Assembly (NCBI GenBank): GCA_025060615.1
Contig: JANXBS010000014.1
Coordinates: forward strand, 51,367 to 115,366
Direction of reading: 5' to 3'
Source of the DNA: Anaerolineae bacterium
GTDB lineage: Bacteria; Chloroflexota; Anaerolineae; DUEN01
Length of the DNA stretch: 64,000 nt
Both the position numbers and the translations under genes were made by a program. Each line of letters opens with the position of its first letter. Within the stretch, counting starts at the first letter, position 1. The notes under the pieces are model-generated. The model searched no databases, was not told the DNA's origin, and was given only the letters and a program-made list of their open reading frames with translations. This document shows positions 18,960 through 27,657 of the stretch, one piece after another.

Positions 18960-20324
18960 ATGGCCAGGCAAAGGATCAAATATATCTGCCAGCAGTGCGG
19001 CGGCGCCCAGGGCAAGTGGATGGGACGATGCCCTGACTGCGGCGAGTGGAACACGCTGGTCGAGACCATCGTTGAAGAGGAACGGCCAGCGATCTCCTGT
19101 CCACGGGTTAGTGGCGAGGCGGTCCCTCAACCGTTGCCGGCCATCGCTAGCGATGGGTTTGAGCGCATCCCGGTGCCTATTGGCGAGCTCAGCCGAGTAC
19201 TGGGAGGCGGTATCGTGCCTGGCTCGGTGGTGTTGTTGGGTGGTGATCCAGGCATCGGTAAGTCCACGCTGCTGTTAGAGCTTTGCTCGCTACTAGCGGA
19301 CGACCGCGAGGTACTTTACGTCTCTGGTGAAGAGTCAGCTGCCCAGGTCAAGATGCGCGCTACGCGTCTGGGCATTGACCACCCGCGCTTGTACGTGCTA
19401 GCCGACACGAATCTGCGCTCGATCCTAGCACAAATCGAGCGCATGAGCCCGCGCATCGCTGTAGTGGATTCCATTCAATCTATCTACACGGAGGAGCTGG
19501 AGTCGGCCGCCGGCTCTGTCAGCCAAGTGCGCGAGTGCGCAGCGCAACTGTTGCGGTTGGCTAAGGCTCAATCCATTCCTATCTTCCTGGTCGGCCATGT
19601 GACGAAAGAGGGGACTATCGCCGGGCCGCGCGTCCTGGAACATATGGTGGACACTGTGCTTTACTTGGAGGGGGAACGCTTCCATACCTATCGCATCCTG
19701 CGCTCTGTGAAGAACCGATTTGGCTCCACCAATGAGGTGGGGGTATTTGAAATGGTCGAGCAAGGCTTGCAAGAGGTATCGAACCCATCCGAGGCGTTCC
19801 TGGCGGAACGCCTTCCCAATGCAGCTGGTTCGGCCATTGCCATCACGTTGGAAGGGACTCGCCCGTTGCTTGTAGAAGTTCAGGCCCTCACCTCGGTCAC
19901 CAGTTTCCCCGCGCCGCGGCGTACCGGCAACGGCATAGACTTCAACCGGCTTTTGCTGTTGGTAGCGGTGCTGAGCAAACGAGTGGGATTACGGTTGAGT
20001 GATCAGGACGTGTTCGTGAATATAGTCGGTGGGCTGACAGTGCGGGAGCCAGCAGCCGATTTAGCGATCGCCTGTGCCATCGCCTCGAGTGTGCGTAACA
20101 TCCCAGTGGCCGCTGATCTGGCCATCGTTGGTGAGATCGGTTTATCGGGTGAATTGCGTTCTGTCAGCCAACTGGCGCGGCGGCTTCACGAGGCCAGCAA
20201 GCTTGGATTTCGCCGCTGCCTGGTGCCTAAGAGTGGGCTTCGGCACCTGAGCTCGTCCATCAGCGGGATCGAAGTAATCGGCGCGCGTACGTTGGCGGAT
20301 GCGCTAGAGATCGCTCTGGGATAG
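18960..20324 (+). CDS. radA: DNA repair protein RadA
   Basis: The 454-residue protein has the complete RadA layout. A C4 zinc finger at the N-terminus (CQQCGG...CPDCGEWN) is followed by the RecA-like ATPase with Walker A GGDPGIGKST near 97, the RadA-specific KNRFG motif (VKNRFGSTNEVG) near 250, and a Lon-protease-like C-terminal domain (VGGLTVREPAADLAIACAIAS; GEIGLSGELRSV). RadA is a branch-migration helicase in recombination and fork repair. The ATG at 18960, preceded by AAAGGGA, gives the normal family start MARQRIKYICQQCG. It is a stand-alone gene with its own promoter. Confidence 0.96.
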   Translation: MARQRIKYICQQCGGAQGKWMGRCPDCGEWNTLVETIVEEERPAISCPRVSGEAVPQPLPAIASDGFERIPVPIGELSRVLGGGIVPGSVVLLGGDPGIGKSTLLLELCSLLADDREVLYVSGEESAAQVKMRATRLGIDHPRLYVLADTNLRSILAQIERMSPRIAVVDSIQSIYTEELESAAGSVSQVRECAAQLLRLAKAQSIPIFLVGHVTKEGTIAGPRVLEHMVDTVLYLEGERFHTYRILRSVKNRFGSTNEVGVFEMVEQGLQEVSNPSEAFLAERLPNAAGSAIAITLEGTRPLLVEVQALTSVTSFPAPRRTGNGIDFNRLLLLVAVLSKRVGLRLSDQDVFVNIVGGLTVREPAADLAIACAIASSVRNIPVAADLAIVGEIGLSGELRSVSQLARRLHEASKLGFRRCLVPKSGLRHLSSSISGIEVIGARTLADALEIALG

Positions 20325-20348
20325 CGAAAAGAGCCAGGCTCTAAAGGA

Positions 20349-20376
20349 TTGCCTAGCGCTCAGAGCGTGGTACAAT
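20349..20376 (+). promoter_or_regulatory. Promoter of the small ORF/ubiD unit
   Basis: TTGCCT (20349-20354) and TACAAT (20371-20376) are separated by 16 bp, with TGG before the -10 (extended -10). The start site would be near 20383, only about 17 bases before the first ATG. Confidence 0.6.
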
Positions 20377-20399
20377 CAAGCAACATGGAGCGATGAGAG

Positions 20400-20645
20400 A
20401 TGCCTATGAATAAGGTGAAAATCGCCTCAAAATTTGATCCGACAGCAGATATGATTCTCGATATAGCAATTGCGAAAGAGCGCATTCATCTGGCGGAAAT
20501 CGGAAAGTTACGAATCAGACCGATGGAAAGGTCTGTATACGATCCAGATACGCCAGAAGCGAGCATCCCACCGAAAGTTGTGCACTTAAGCGCCGTCCCC
20601 CTGCAACCTAAGCTACTTGAATCACTATGGCCTATCGTAATTTGA
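20400..20645 (+). CDS. Small hypothetical protein preceding ubiD
   Basis: An 81-codon frame begins at an ATG with GGAG nine bases upstream, immediately after a good promoter, and ends 19 bases inside ubiD. The product is soluble, with no signal, helix or metal motif, and is rich in Ile/Lys (MPMNKVKIASKFDPTADMIL...). I recognise no family. Position and overlap suggest it is translated and coupled to ubiD, either as a small partner or as a leader peptide. The coding call is moderate: the frame has a good ribosome site, but I know no homologue. Confidence 0.5.
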   Translation: MPMNKVKIASKFDPTADMILDIAIAKERIHLAEIGKLRIRPMERSVYDPDTPEASIPPKVVHLSAVPLQPKLLESLWPIVI

Positions 20646-22099
20646 GAGACTTCATCGCTCGACTAGAGACGGCAGGAGAACTTATCCGCGTCCAAGCGCT
20701 TGTAAGCGCCCATCTAGAGATCACCGAGATCGTGGACCGGATAAGTAAGGGCCCTCCTGATCGCAATAAGGCGCTATTGTTTGAACGGGTCAAGGGATAT
20801 GACATCCCTGTCCTGATCAACCTGTTCGGATCACCCCGGCGAATGGCATGGGCGCTGGGTGTAGAAGATCTGAACGAGCTGCGAGACAGAATGGCTGCCC
20901 TCATCCGGCCAGAGCTGCCACGCGGCCTCGGGCAGATGTTGGATCGGGCCGGGGAGCTATGGGGAGCGCTGCGTGCCGTGGGGCTGGGACCCAAAATCAT
21001 GCGCAACGCTCCGGTCCAAGAAGTGGTCCTCACAGGGGAGCAAGCCACCTTGGACCGATTCCCCATCCTACAATGCTGGCCGAAAGATGGCGGGCGTTAC
21101 ATCACGTTGCCCACCGTGATCACCCGTGACCCGGTCAGTGGCGTCCGCAACGTGGGGATGTACCGTCTGCAGGTCCATGATGAGCGCACGCTAGGGATGC
21201 ACTGGCAGCTCCACAAGGGAGGTGCCGAGCACGAGCGAAAAGCGATCGAGGCAAGCGCAGACCGTATCCCCGTCGCTGTGAGCCTGGGCGGCGATCCTGC
21301 CGTGATCTGGGCCGGCTCGGCTCCGCTGCCACCCGATATAGATGAGTTCTTGCTGGCCGGATGGCTGCGCGGCAGGCCGGTGGAATTGGCTCGGTGCATC
21401 ACGCAACCCCTCGAAGTCCCTGCAGAGGCGGAGATCGTGATCGAAGGTTATGTGAATCCGGACGAGAGGCGCCCCGAGGGGCCCTTCGGCGATCACACTG
21501 GCTACTACACGCCCGTGGACGAGTACCCGGTGATGCACATCACCGCCATCACCCACCGTCGAGAGCCCGTTTATCCCACGACGGTAGTGGGCCGACCGCC
21601 CATGGAAGACTACTGGATGGGGAAGGCGACCGAGCGGCTGTTCCTGCCGTTGATGCGGCTCTTCCTGCCGGAGATCGTAGACATCCACATGCCACCTGAA
21701 GGGGTATTCCACAATCTGGTGTTCGTCTCCATCCGAAAACGATTCCCCGGCCATCCGCGTAAGGTGATCAACGGGCTGTGGGGATTGGGGCTGATGATGC
21801 TGGCCAAATGCATCATCGTGTTTGACGAGCACGTGGACGTCCAAAACACGAGCGAGGCGTTATTCTATGCGTTCAACAATGTGGATTGGGCGCGCGACGT
21901 CATCATTCAGGAAGGGCCGGTGGATGCGCTCGACCACGCATCGTACCAGTTCGCTTTTGGGGGCAAGATCGGCATTGATGCCACCGCTAAATCGGCGCAG
22001 GACGGCTATCTGCGGCAGTGGCCGGAGCGCATCGAGATGGCCGAGCCTATCCGCAAGCTGGTGAGCGAACGGTGGGCCGAATATGGGCTAGCAGGATGA
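20627..22099 (+). CDS. UbiD-family (prenyl-FMN) decarboxylase
   Basis: The 490-residue protein is a full-length UbiD. It shows NLRDFIARLETAGELIRV at the start, INLFGSPRRMAWALG near 65, NVGMYRLQVHDERTLGMHWQ near 175 with the conserved Arg, and RRPEGPFGDHTGYY near 280. The last contains the catalytic Glu of the E-R-E network. UbiD enzymes use prenylated FMN to decarboxylate aromatic or polyprenylated acids. With the UbiA-type prenyltransferase 0.8 kb downstream, a role in menaquinone synthesis (futalosine branch) is likely, with other quinone decarboxylation possible. No UbiX flavin prenyltransferase is in the window. The ATG at 20627 overlaps the small upstream frame. Confidence 0.93.
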   Translation: MAYRNLRDFIARLETAGELIRVQALVSAHLEITEIVDRISKGPPDRNKALLFERVKGYDIPVLINLFGSPRRMAWALGVEDLNELRDRMAALIRPELPRGLGQMLDRAGELWGALRAVGLGPKIMRNAPVQEVVLTGEQATLDRFPILQCWPKDGGRYITLPTVITRDPVSGVRNVGMYRLQVHDERTLGMHWQLHKGGAEHERKAIEASADRIPVAVSLGGDPAVIWAGSAPLPPDIDEFLLAGWLRGRPVELARCITQPLEVPAEAEIVIEGYVNPDERRPEGPFGDHTGYYTPVDEYPVMHITAITHRREPVYPTTVVGRPPMEDYWMGKATERLFLPLMRLFLPEIVDIHMPPEGVFHNLVFVSIRKRFPGHPRKVINGLWGLGLMMLAKCIIVFDEHVDVQNTSEALFYAFNNVDWARDVIIQEGPVDALDHASYQFAFGGKIGIDATAKSAQDGYLRQWPERIEMAEPIRKLVSERWAEYGLAG

Positions 22100-22124
22100 G
22101 AATAAACTTGATCGAGCAGTAGCG

Positions 22125-22514
22125 ATGGCTAATTGCTCGCGAGATTGGTTCAACCAAGGATTACGAGATCTGGAACAGGCGGAAGACTTCGCGCAGGCCG
22201 GACGCCATGAGTGGGCTTGCTTTGCTGCTCAACAGGCGGCTGAAAAGGCCGTAAAAGCCCTGCATCTGCACTTTGGACAGGAATCGTGGGGACACGTGGT
22301 GGTTCAACTGCTGCACGAACTGCCTATATTGGTGGTTGTGCCGCCAGACCTGGCTGAAAAAAGGGGAGTACTTGACAACTTCTATATCCCCACTCGTTAT
22401 GCCAATAGCCATCCTGTTAGAGCGCCTTACGAACATTACAGGCTGTTGCAAAGTCGGGAGACCATTCAGTACGCCTGTGAGATCGTTGAGTTCGTCCGTC
22501 TTCAAATCGCTTGA
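22125..22514 (+). CDS. HEPN-domain protein (probable toxin ribonuclease)
   Basis: The 129-residue all-helical protein has the typical HEPN opening WFNQGLRDLEQAEDFAQAG and HEWACFAAQQAAEKAVKALH. The end region YIPTRYANSHPVRAPYEHY contains Arg-x4-His (R-YANS-H), the catalytic motif of HEPN RNases. HEPN proteins paired with a minimal nucleotidyltransferase form toxin-antitoxin systems, where the MNT protein modifies the toxin. The next gene is such an MNT and overlaps this one. The Tyr two residues after the His that MNT adenylylates in the RX4HXY type is not present (HPV). The gene lies between ubiD and ubiA, 25 bp after ubiD. Confidence 0.85.
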   Translation: MANCSRDWFNQGLRDLEQAEDFAQAGRHEWACFAAQQAAEKAVKALHLHFGQESWGHVVVQLLHELPILVVVPPDLAEKRGVLDNFYIPTRYANSHPVRAPYEHYRLLQSRETIQYACEIVEFVRLQIA

Positions 22515-22881
22515 CGCTCAAACGGTTAAGCATTCTGTGCTCTGCTGGGCAGAAGCGATCGTTCAGACGCGCCCAGATATCCTACACATCGGTTATATCG
22601 GCTCCTACGCTCGCGGTGATTGGGGAGTAGGCAGTGACCTCGATTTGATCGTCATCGTCGAACGTGACGAGAAGCCGTTCTGGCGACGCGGTTTGGAATG
22701 GGATCTTTCTTCCCCGTCGGTACCTGCTGATCTGTTAGTATACACACAGAAGGAATGGCAGGTGTTGGCCGCTCAAGGCTGGCGATTCTGTCAGACAGTG
22801 GAACGGGAAGCCATTTGGGTTTACGAACGGACGGCCGATGACACACTTTGTCCCCCAGTCGAGGTTTCAGCGACGGCTTAA
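22477..22881 (+). CDS. Minimal nucleotidyltransferase (MNT) antitoxin-like protein
   Basis: About 134 residues carry the polymerase-beta nucleotidyltransferase core. It includes IGYIGSYARGDWGVGSDLDL, matching G-S-x10-D-x-D, and the third acidic residue in VPADLLVYT. MNT proteins neutralise the HEPN toxin by AMP transfer or by tight binding. The start is uncertain: the reading frame has no ATG near the HEPN end, so GTG 22477 or TTG 22486, both inside the HEPN gene, are the best candidates; both imply translational coupling. The frame ends three bases before the favoured ubiA start. Confidence 0.82.
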   Translation: MRSLSSSVFKSLDAQTVKHSVLCWAEAIVQTRPDILHIGYIGSYARGDWGVGSDLDLIVIVERDEKPFWRRGLEWDLSSPSVPADLLVYTQKEWQVLAAQGWRFCQTVEREAIWVYERTADDTLCPPVEVSATA

Positions 22882-22883
22882 AT

Positions 22884-23750
22884 GTGACAGCGGGAAGGAT
22901 GGGCCGGGTTCGCATCTTCTTGGAGATGATCAAGTTCGAGCACACCATCTTTGCCCTGCCGTTTGCGTACCTGGGGATGGTGCTCGCAGCTCGCGGCTGG
23001 CCCGGCTGGCATACTTTCCTGTGGGTTACCGTGGCGATGATAGCCGCCCGCACGCTGGCGATGTCCGTCAACCGGGTGGCCGATCGGCATTTGGACGCGC
23101 GCAACCCGCGGACTGCTCAGCGGGCCTTACCCCAGAGGCTGTTGACGCCAAGGCAGGTCTGGGGCGCGGCAGTCGTCTCGTCAGTGATCTTCCTATTGGC
23201 GGCCTGGCAGTTGAACGATTTCGTCTTGCGCTTGGCACCCCTGGCTATGATCGCGCTGGTGGGGTATTCGTACACCAAGCGCTTCACTTGGCTCTCGCAT
23301 TGGGTGCTAGGGGCTACAGACGGCGCGGCGGTAGCTGGCGCTTGGGCTGCTGTGCAGGGCTCGTTGGCTGATCTTACGCCATGGCTGTTGTGGGGCGCCG
23401 TCACGGTATGGATTGCCGGGTTCGATCTCATCTACGCCTGTCAAGATACCGAGTTCGATCGCGCGGAAGGATTGCATTCCGTCCCGGCACGCTTCGGGAA
23501 CGCGACGGCACTACGCTGGGCCAAAGCCAACCACGTGCTGACCGTATTAGCGCTGACAGCGGTGGGATGGTTAGAAGGGCTAAGATGGCCATATTGGGCG
23601 GGCGTAGCGGCAACCGCCGGATTACTGTGGTGGGAGAACAGTTTGGTCAAGCCTGACGACCTCAGCCGTGTCGACCTGGCCTTTTTCAACGTCAACGGCT
23701 ATATCAGCGTCCTGGTCTTTCTCGCCGCTTGGATAGGCTTGAATCGGTAA
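22884..23750 (+). CDS. UbiA-family prenyltransferase (menaquinone type, MqnP-like)
   Basis: The roughly 288-residue integral membrane protein has both Asp-rich UbiA motifs: NRVADRHLDARNPRT near residue 70 and YACQDTEFDRAEG near 190, with eight or nine hydrophobic segments. The opening RIFLEMIKFEHTIFALPFAYLGM is typical of the 4-hydroxybenzoate/MqnP branch. The enzyme attaches a polyprenyl chain to an aromatic acid, and the neighbouring UbiD would decarboxylate the product. The start is uncertain: GTG 22884 (used), ATG 22899 (with a GGGAAGG too close to serve), and TTG 22848 are possible. The HEPN/MNT pair separates it from ubiD. Confidence 0.9.
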   Translation: MTAGRMGRVRIFLEMIKFEHTIFALPFAYLGMVLAARGWPGWHTFLWVTVAMIAARTLAMSVNRVADRHLDARNPRTAQRALPQRLLTPRQVWGAAVVSSVIFLLAAWQLNDFVLRLAPLAMIALVGYSYTKRFTWLSHWVLGATDGAAVAGAWAAVQGSLADLTPWLLWGAVTVWIAGFDLIYACQDTEFDRAEGLHSVPARFGNATALRWAKANHVLTVLALTAVGWLEGLRWPYWAGVAATAGLLWWENSLVKPDDLSRVDLAFFNVNGYISVLVFLAAWIGLNR

Positions 23751-23767
23751 GACTAGCCGTTACGCTT

Positions 23768-23795
23768 GCCTGTACAGGCCTACTCTAAAGGCCTG
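23768..23795 (+). other. Overlapping hairpins after ubiA
   Basis: GCCTGTACAGGC (23768-23779) is a perfect palindrome. Its right half also pairs with GGCCTG at 23790-23795 across nine bases. No T-run follows, so termination is uncertain; alternative pairing could act as a leader structure for the downstream lipoprotein gene. Confidence 0.35.
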
Positions 23796-23840
23796 AAAGG
23801 GCATTTCGCTTGGGCGCATTCATAGGAGGCTTCGTTAAAG

Positions 23841-24821
23841 ATGACGAAACAACTTACGCACTGGCTATCGGGAATCTTGATTGCGGCGACATTACTAGCC
23901 GGATGTGTTCCACCAACCGGCCCGGCCGTGGCGACAGAGGAGACCCACCTCAAAATGGGGTTGCTACCCATCCTCGATGTGATCCCATTCTTCGTGGCAG
24001 AGCGGAAGGGCTACTTCGCCGAACAAGGGATCACTGTGGAACTTGTGCCAGTCAAATCGGCACAAGAGCGGGACACGCTGATGCAGACAGGGCAACTTGA
24101 CGGCCAGTTGAACGACCTAGTCTCCACTGTCCTCTTCAATAAGGATCAGCCGAGGATTAAGGTGGTCTACACAGCTCGACAGGCGTATCCCGAGGCCCCC
24201 ATGATCCGCATTCTGGCTGCGCCCGGAAGCACTCTGCGCAAGCCGGCCGATCTCAAGGGCGTGCCCATCGGCATCTCGCAGAACACGCTGATCGAATACG
24301 TCACCTATCGGCTGCTGGAAGCCGAGGGATTACAGCCATCTGATATCGTCGTGACCGAGGTGAGCGCGATCCCTGTCCGGTTCGAGCTGCTCATGAATGG
24401 GCAGTTGCAAGCAGCTACTCTGCCTGATCCATTGGCGCAGGGAGCTATCGCTGGCGGGGCTCATCTGATCGTGGACGATGCCTCGCACACAGAGGTCTCG
24501 CAATCGGTCCTGTCATTTCGCGTGGAGATCCTACAGCAAAAGCCGAGTACAGTGCGTAAGTTCCTAATCGCTTGGGAGAAGGCGGTGAAGGAGATCAACG
24601 CCAATCCTGCCGCCTATCGAGACCTGTTGATCGAGCAGGGACGGGTGCCAGAATCCATTCAAGGGACATATGCGATGCCCCCCTTCCCCGTGGGCCAGGT
24701 GCCCACCGAGGCGCAGTTTCAGGACGTGGTGCAGTGGCTACGGGGAAAGGGCTTAATCAGCCGTGAGATCCCGTACCAGGAGCTGGTGGACACGTCCTTC
24801 TTGCCGACACAGCAGCAGTGA
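23841..24821 (+). CDS. ABC transporter substrate-binding lipoprotein (NMT1/SsuA-like)
   Basis: The 326-residue protein opens with a lipoprotein signal (MTKQLTHWLSGILIAATLLAGC, lipobox LAGC at about residue 22) and is tethered outside the membrane. The mature part has the NMT1/SsuA-like pattern: LPILDVIPFFVAERKGYFAEQGITVELV, ADLKGVPIGISQNTLIEYV near 134 and LMNGQLQAATLPDPLA. Known ligands of the family include thiamine precursors, sulfonates, nitrate and riboflavin. None can be chosen here, and no riboswitch was seen upstream. AGGAGG lies 12 bases before the ATG. The ATPase gene follows at 75 bp, but no permease is present. Confidence 0.85.
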   Translation: MTKQLTHWLSGILIAATLLAGCVPPTGPAVATEETHLKMGLLPILDVIPFFVAERKGYFAEQGITVELVPVKSAQERDTLMQTGQLDGQLNDLVSTVLFNKDQPRIKVVYTARQAYPEAPMIRILAAPGSTLRKPADLKGVPIGISQNTLIEYVTYRLLEAEGLQPSDIVVTEVSAIPVRFELLMNGQLQAATLPDPLAQGAIAGGAHLIVDDASHTEVSQSVLSFRVEILQQKPSTVRKFLIAWEKAVKEINANPAAYRDLLIEQGRVPESIQGTYAMPPFPVGQVPTEAQFQDVVQWLRGKGLISREIPYQELVDTSFLPTQQQ

Positions 24822-24895
24822 AGGACGCGACATGACTCACGCGGTGTCGTAGCGCATGGATTGGGTGAACCACGCAGCGCACAATTGCTGGGCGT

Positions 24896-25672
24896 ATGAT
24901 CGTCGTGGAGCGTCTGACCTTCGCCTATCCCGGCCGGCCTCCGGTGTTTCAAGACTTTGATTGGGAGGTAGGGCCGGGCGAAAAATGGGCGGTCATCGGG
25001 CCATCCGGCTGCGGCAAATCTACGTTGCTATACCTGCTGGCCGGATTACGTAAGCCGGTAACCGGGTGTGTGTACATAGCTGGCGTGCCGGTCACTCGGC
25101 CGCGTGCTAGCGTCGGGCTGATCCTTCAAGATTATGGTCTGCTACCATGGGCTACCGTGTGGGAAAACGTCGCGCTAGGTATGCGCCTGGGGCGATTTTA
25201 CGCGCATAAGCGAGAGAATGGCCCGGCCAGGCCCTACCCCCCGCCCGACATCCCGCCAGCTCGTGTCGACTATTGGCTGGAGCGGTTGGGCATCGCTGGG
25301 CTGCGCGACGCGTATCCCAGCCAATTGTCCGGCGGACAGCGACAGCGCGCGGCCATCGCCCGCACGCTGGTGCTGGAGCCAAGTGTCCTGCTCATGGACG
25401 AGCCGTTTTCCTCCCTGGATGCATTGACACGTGAGGATCTGCAGGACCTGGTAGCGGCGCTGGCTAGTGAAACTGGCCTCACGCTGGTGTTGGTAACCCA
25501 CGACATTGAAGAGGCTGCCCTTCTAGGACAACGCATCTTGGTGCTGGACATGCCGCCTACAAGGCGGTCACGTGTGATCGAAAATCCGCTAGCAGGCAGC
25601 CCGGGCTATCGCAACCGGCCTGAGTACTGGGCTAAGTGTACCGAGTTACGAACGGCCTTGGCTAAGGCCTAA
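24896..25672 (+). CDS. ABC importer ATPase (SsuB/TauB-like)
   Basis: The 258-residue ATPase has Walker A GPSGCGKST, Q-loop VGLILQDYGLLPWATV, signature LSGGQRQR, Walker B VLLMDEPFSSLD and switch His LVTHDIEEA. The LLPW after the Q-loop is typical of the nitrate/sulfonate/taurine ATPase group. An extra loop rich in Arg and Pro (RFYAHKRENGPARPYPPP) sits between the Q-loop and the signature. It should power uptake of the ligand of the preceding lipoprotein. The next gene converges ten bases after the stop, so the permease must be elsewhere or lost. Confidence 0.88.
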   Translation: MIVVERLTFAYPGRPPVFQDFDWEVGPGEKWAVIGPSGCGKSTLLYLLAGLRKPVTGCVYIAGVPVTRPRASVGLILQDYGLLPWATVWENVALGMRLGRFYAHKRENGPARPYPPPDIPPARVDYWLERLGIAGLRDAYPSQLSGGQRQRAAIARTLVLEPSVLLMDEPFSSLDALTREDLQDLVAALASETGLTLVLVTHDIEEAALLGQRILVLDMPPTRRSRVIENPLAGSPGYRNRPEYWAKCTELRTALAKA

Positions 25673-25682
25673 TTTTGACTTT

Positions 25683-26861
25683 CTAGGGCAAAAAGCGGGC
25701 AAAGACCTGATTGCCGATCAGATATGCCCTCGGCGAGAGACGTACACGACCAGGCAGTCGTTCTAACAAACCCAATGCCTCCAGCTCATCGAGCACCGGT
25801 CCGAAGATCTCTGCCAAACTCACTCCCCATCGCCTTTGAAAGGCAACGTCGGACACTCCCTCGCGCACTAATCGCAATCCTAGCATCATCATCTCCCCCA
25901 TACCCAACCGCTCGGAGATCACCTCGTGTCCTCCTTCGGCGGATTTTCCCTCGCGGATGCGCTGGATGTAGGCCTGTGGGCTGCGCAGGTTCCACCAGCG
26001 CCGACCAGGCTGCATCGAATGGGCTCCGGCGCCAAAGCCCAAATACGGCTGATAGCGCCAGTAGATCAAGTTGTGCTGACACGCGAAGCGGGGGTTCTGG
26101 TCTGCGAAGGGTGGCATCGAGGCATGGCGTGCCCAGTTGGAGATCTCGTACTGGACATAGCCAGCAGCCTGTAGCCGCTCGCTGGCCAGCTCATACAGCT
26201 CGGCCGCCAAGTCATCGTCGGGGTAAGCAATCCGACCTTCGGCGGCCCAACGGGCAAACGGAGTCCCCTCTTCGATGGTCAACGAATACAGCGAAATATG
26301 TTCCGGCTCCAGGGCGATCGCCCGATCGAGGGTGGCTAGCCATGTTTCTGGCTTCTGCCCTGGCAGCCCATAAATGAGGTCCAGATTGATGTTCTCAAAC
26401 CCTGCCGCGCGGGCGGCGTGGAATGCCGCTTCCGCTTCATTGGCGCCGTGGATACGGCCCAGAAACCGCAGCTCTTCCGGATCGAAGCTCTGCACGCCCA
26501 TGCTCAGCCGATTGACACCCAGAGCACGCAGCCCGCTGAAGCACGCTTGATCTACCGTGCCAGGGTTCGCCTCGCTGGTGATCTCCACGTCAGGAGAGAG
26601 CTGAAAGGCTTGACGGCAGGCAGTTAGGACATCCGCCAGCAGCTCGACAGGCAATACGGTAGGCGTGCCGCCGCCCAGAAAAAGCGTGCTAGCGACGGGA
26701 TGTTCCAACGCCTCTCCAGTTCGTCGAATCTCTTGAGTCAACGCCTCGACATAGGGGTTGAACAGGCGATCTAGGCCTGCATATGTATTGAAATCGCAAT
26801 ACGGACACTTGCGCTGGCAGAAAGGGATATGGATGTATAGCCCCAGCGGCAACTCAGTCAT
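25683..26861 (-). CDS. hemW: HemW-type radical SAM haem chaperone
   Basis: The 392-residue radical SAM protein opens [21 protein letters not shown] with the CxxxCxxC cluster motif. [26 protein letters not shown] and the HemN-type C-terminal domain follow. The short N-terminus and CxxxCxxC-D/N-F arrangement fit HemW, now viewed as a haem-binding protein that loads haem into respiratory enzymes, rather than the true coproporphyrinogen dehydrogenase HemN. The ATG overlaps the TGA of the FHA regulator (ATGA), so the two are translated together. A haem-delivery role agrees with the cytochrome c maturation operon 30 kb away. Confidence 0.88.
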   Translation of the reverse strand: MTELPLGLYIHIPFCQRKCPYCDFNTYAGLDRLFNPYVEALTQEIRRTGEALEHPVASTLFLGGGTPTVLPVELLADVLTACRQAFQLSPDVEITSEANPGTVDQACFSGLRALGVNRLSMGVQSFDPEELRFLGRIHGANEAEAAFHAARAAGFENINLDLIYGLPGQKPETWLATLDRAIALEPEHISLYSLTIEEGTPFARWAAEGRIAYPDDDLAAELYELASERLQAAGYVQYEISNWARHASMPPFADQNPRFACQHNLIYWRYQPYLGFGAGAHSMQPGRRWWNLRSPQAYIQRIREGKSAEGGHEVISERLGMGEMMMLGLRLVREGVSDVAFQRRWGVSLAEIFGPVLDELEALGLLERLPGRVRLSPRAYLIGNQVFARFLP

Positions 26862-27517
26862 GTCCGGTTTTCCAACCGAAAGCCGTGGCCGCGCACGGTG
26901 ATAATGTACTGATGATCGGGATCCAACTCGGCGATGCGCTCCCGCAGCCGGCGCACCAAAGCGTCTATGGCCTGCTCGGAAACCCCTTCCTCTACGGCCT
27001 CCGGCCAGACCCCATGTACGACCTCATCGCGCGTGACGATGCTTCCCTGCGCGTTGATCAAGAGCTCTAGGAGTCGGTACTGAGCAACGGAGAGGGGCGG
27101 GTTGAGCTCACGGCCGCCCACGAAGACCTGACGCGTCGAGGGATCCAGGCGTAATCCCGGCTCAGCGGCTGCGTCGAGGGTCAAGGGAGCTGTGGCGCCG
27201 GCGTCTACAAAGGCCAGCTTGAAACGCAACGCGATCTGGATCTCATCACCGTCCTCCAGCCGACGAGGCTCCTTCAACTCCTGGCCATTGACGTGCGTGC
27301 CGTTTTTGCTGCCCAGATCCTCCACGTAATAGTGCCCATCAAGCCAGTACACACGCGCATGATGGCGAGAGACCAAGCGATCGGGCAGGACGATATCGCA
27401 GTCCTCACTGCGGCCAATGGTCAGACTTTGTCGGTCCAGTAGCCAGCGCCGGCCAGCCTCGTTGCCACCTCGTTGCAAGATGAGCATGGCGGTTTCCGTC
27501 GTATTGCTCACGGTCAT
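26858..27517 (-). CDS. FHA-domain winged-helix transcriptional regulator
   Basis: The 219-residue protein has an N-terminal FHA domain (about 25-95): [22 protein letters not shown] and [12 protein letters not shown] carry the GR, SRxH and NG residues that read phospho-threonine. An OmpR-type winged helix forms the C-terminus (about 125-217): [20 protein letters not shown] and [13 protein letters not shown]. No receiver domain is present, so its activity should depend on a phosphorylated partner rather than on a histidine kinase. A strong ribosome site (GGAGG) precedes the ATG. It is divergent from a Ser/Thr kinase gene 140 bp away and coupled to hemW. Confidence 0.9.
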   Translation of the reverse strand: MTVSNTTETAMLILQRGGNEAGRRWLLDRQSLTIGRSEDCDIVLPDRLVSRHHARVYWLDGHYYVEDLGSKNGTHVNGQELKEPRRLEDGDEIQIALRFKLAFVDAGATAPLTLDAAAEPGLRLDPSTRQVFVGGRELNPPLSVAQYRLLELLINAQGSIVTRDEVVHGVWPEAVEEGVSEQAIDALVRRLRERIAELDPDHQYIITVRGHGFRLENRT

Positions 27518-27535
27518 ACCTCATCACCTCCATCC

Positions 27536-27564
27536 TTGACAGAAGATGGCGATGCACCGATAAT
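27536..27564 (+). promoter_or_regulatory. Promoter of the Ser/Thr kinase gene
   Basis: A perfect TTGACA (27536-27541) is followed after 17 bp by GATAAT (27559-27564). The transcript would have a leader of about 85 bases before the kinase ATG. Confidence 0.65.
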
Positions 27565-27657
27565 GATTATGCGATCCGCGCTCGTGGTGGATTTCCAGGA
27601 GATTGAGCTGGGCATGGGAAGCTGAGGTGTGAGCCCTAGCGTCGGTGAGGTGGGCAG

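Noticed and set aside
23751..23840. A possible TPP-type riboswitch ahead of the substrate-binding gene
   Set aside because: Only about 90 bases are available and the conserved TPP or similar aptamer elements are not visible; only simple hairpins are seen.
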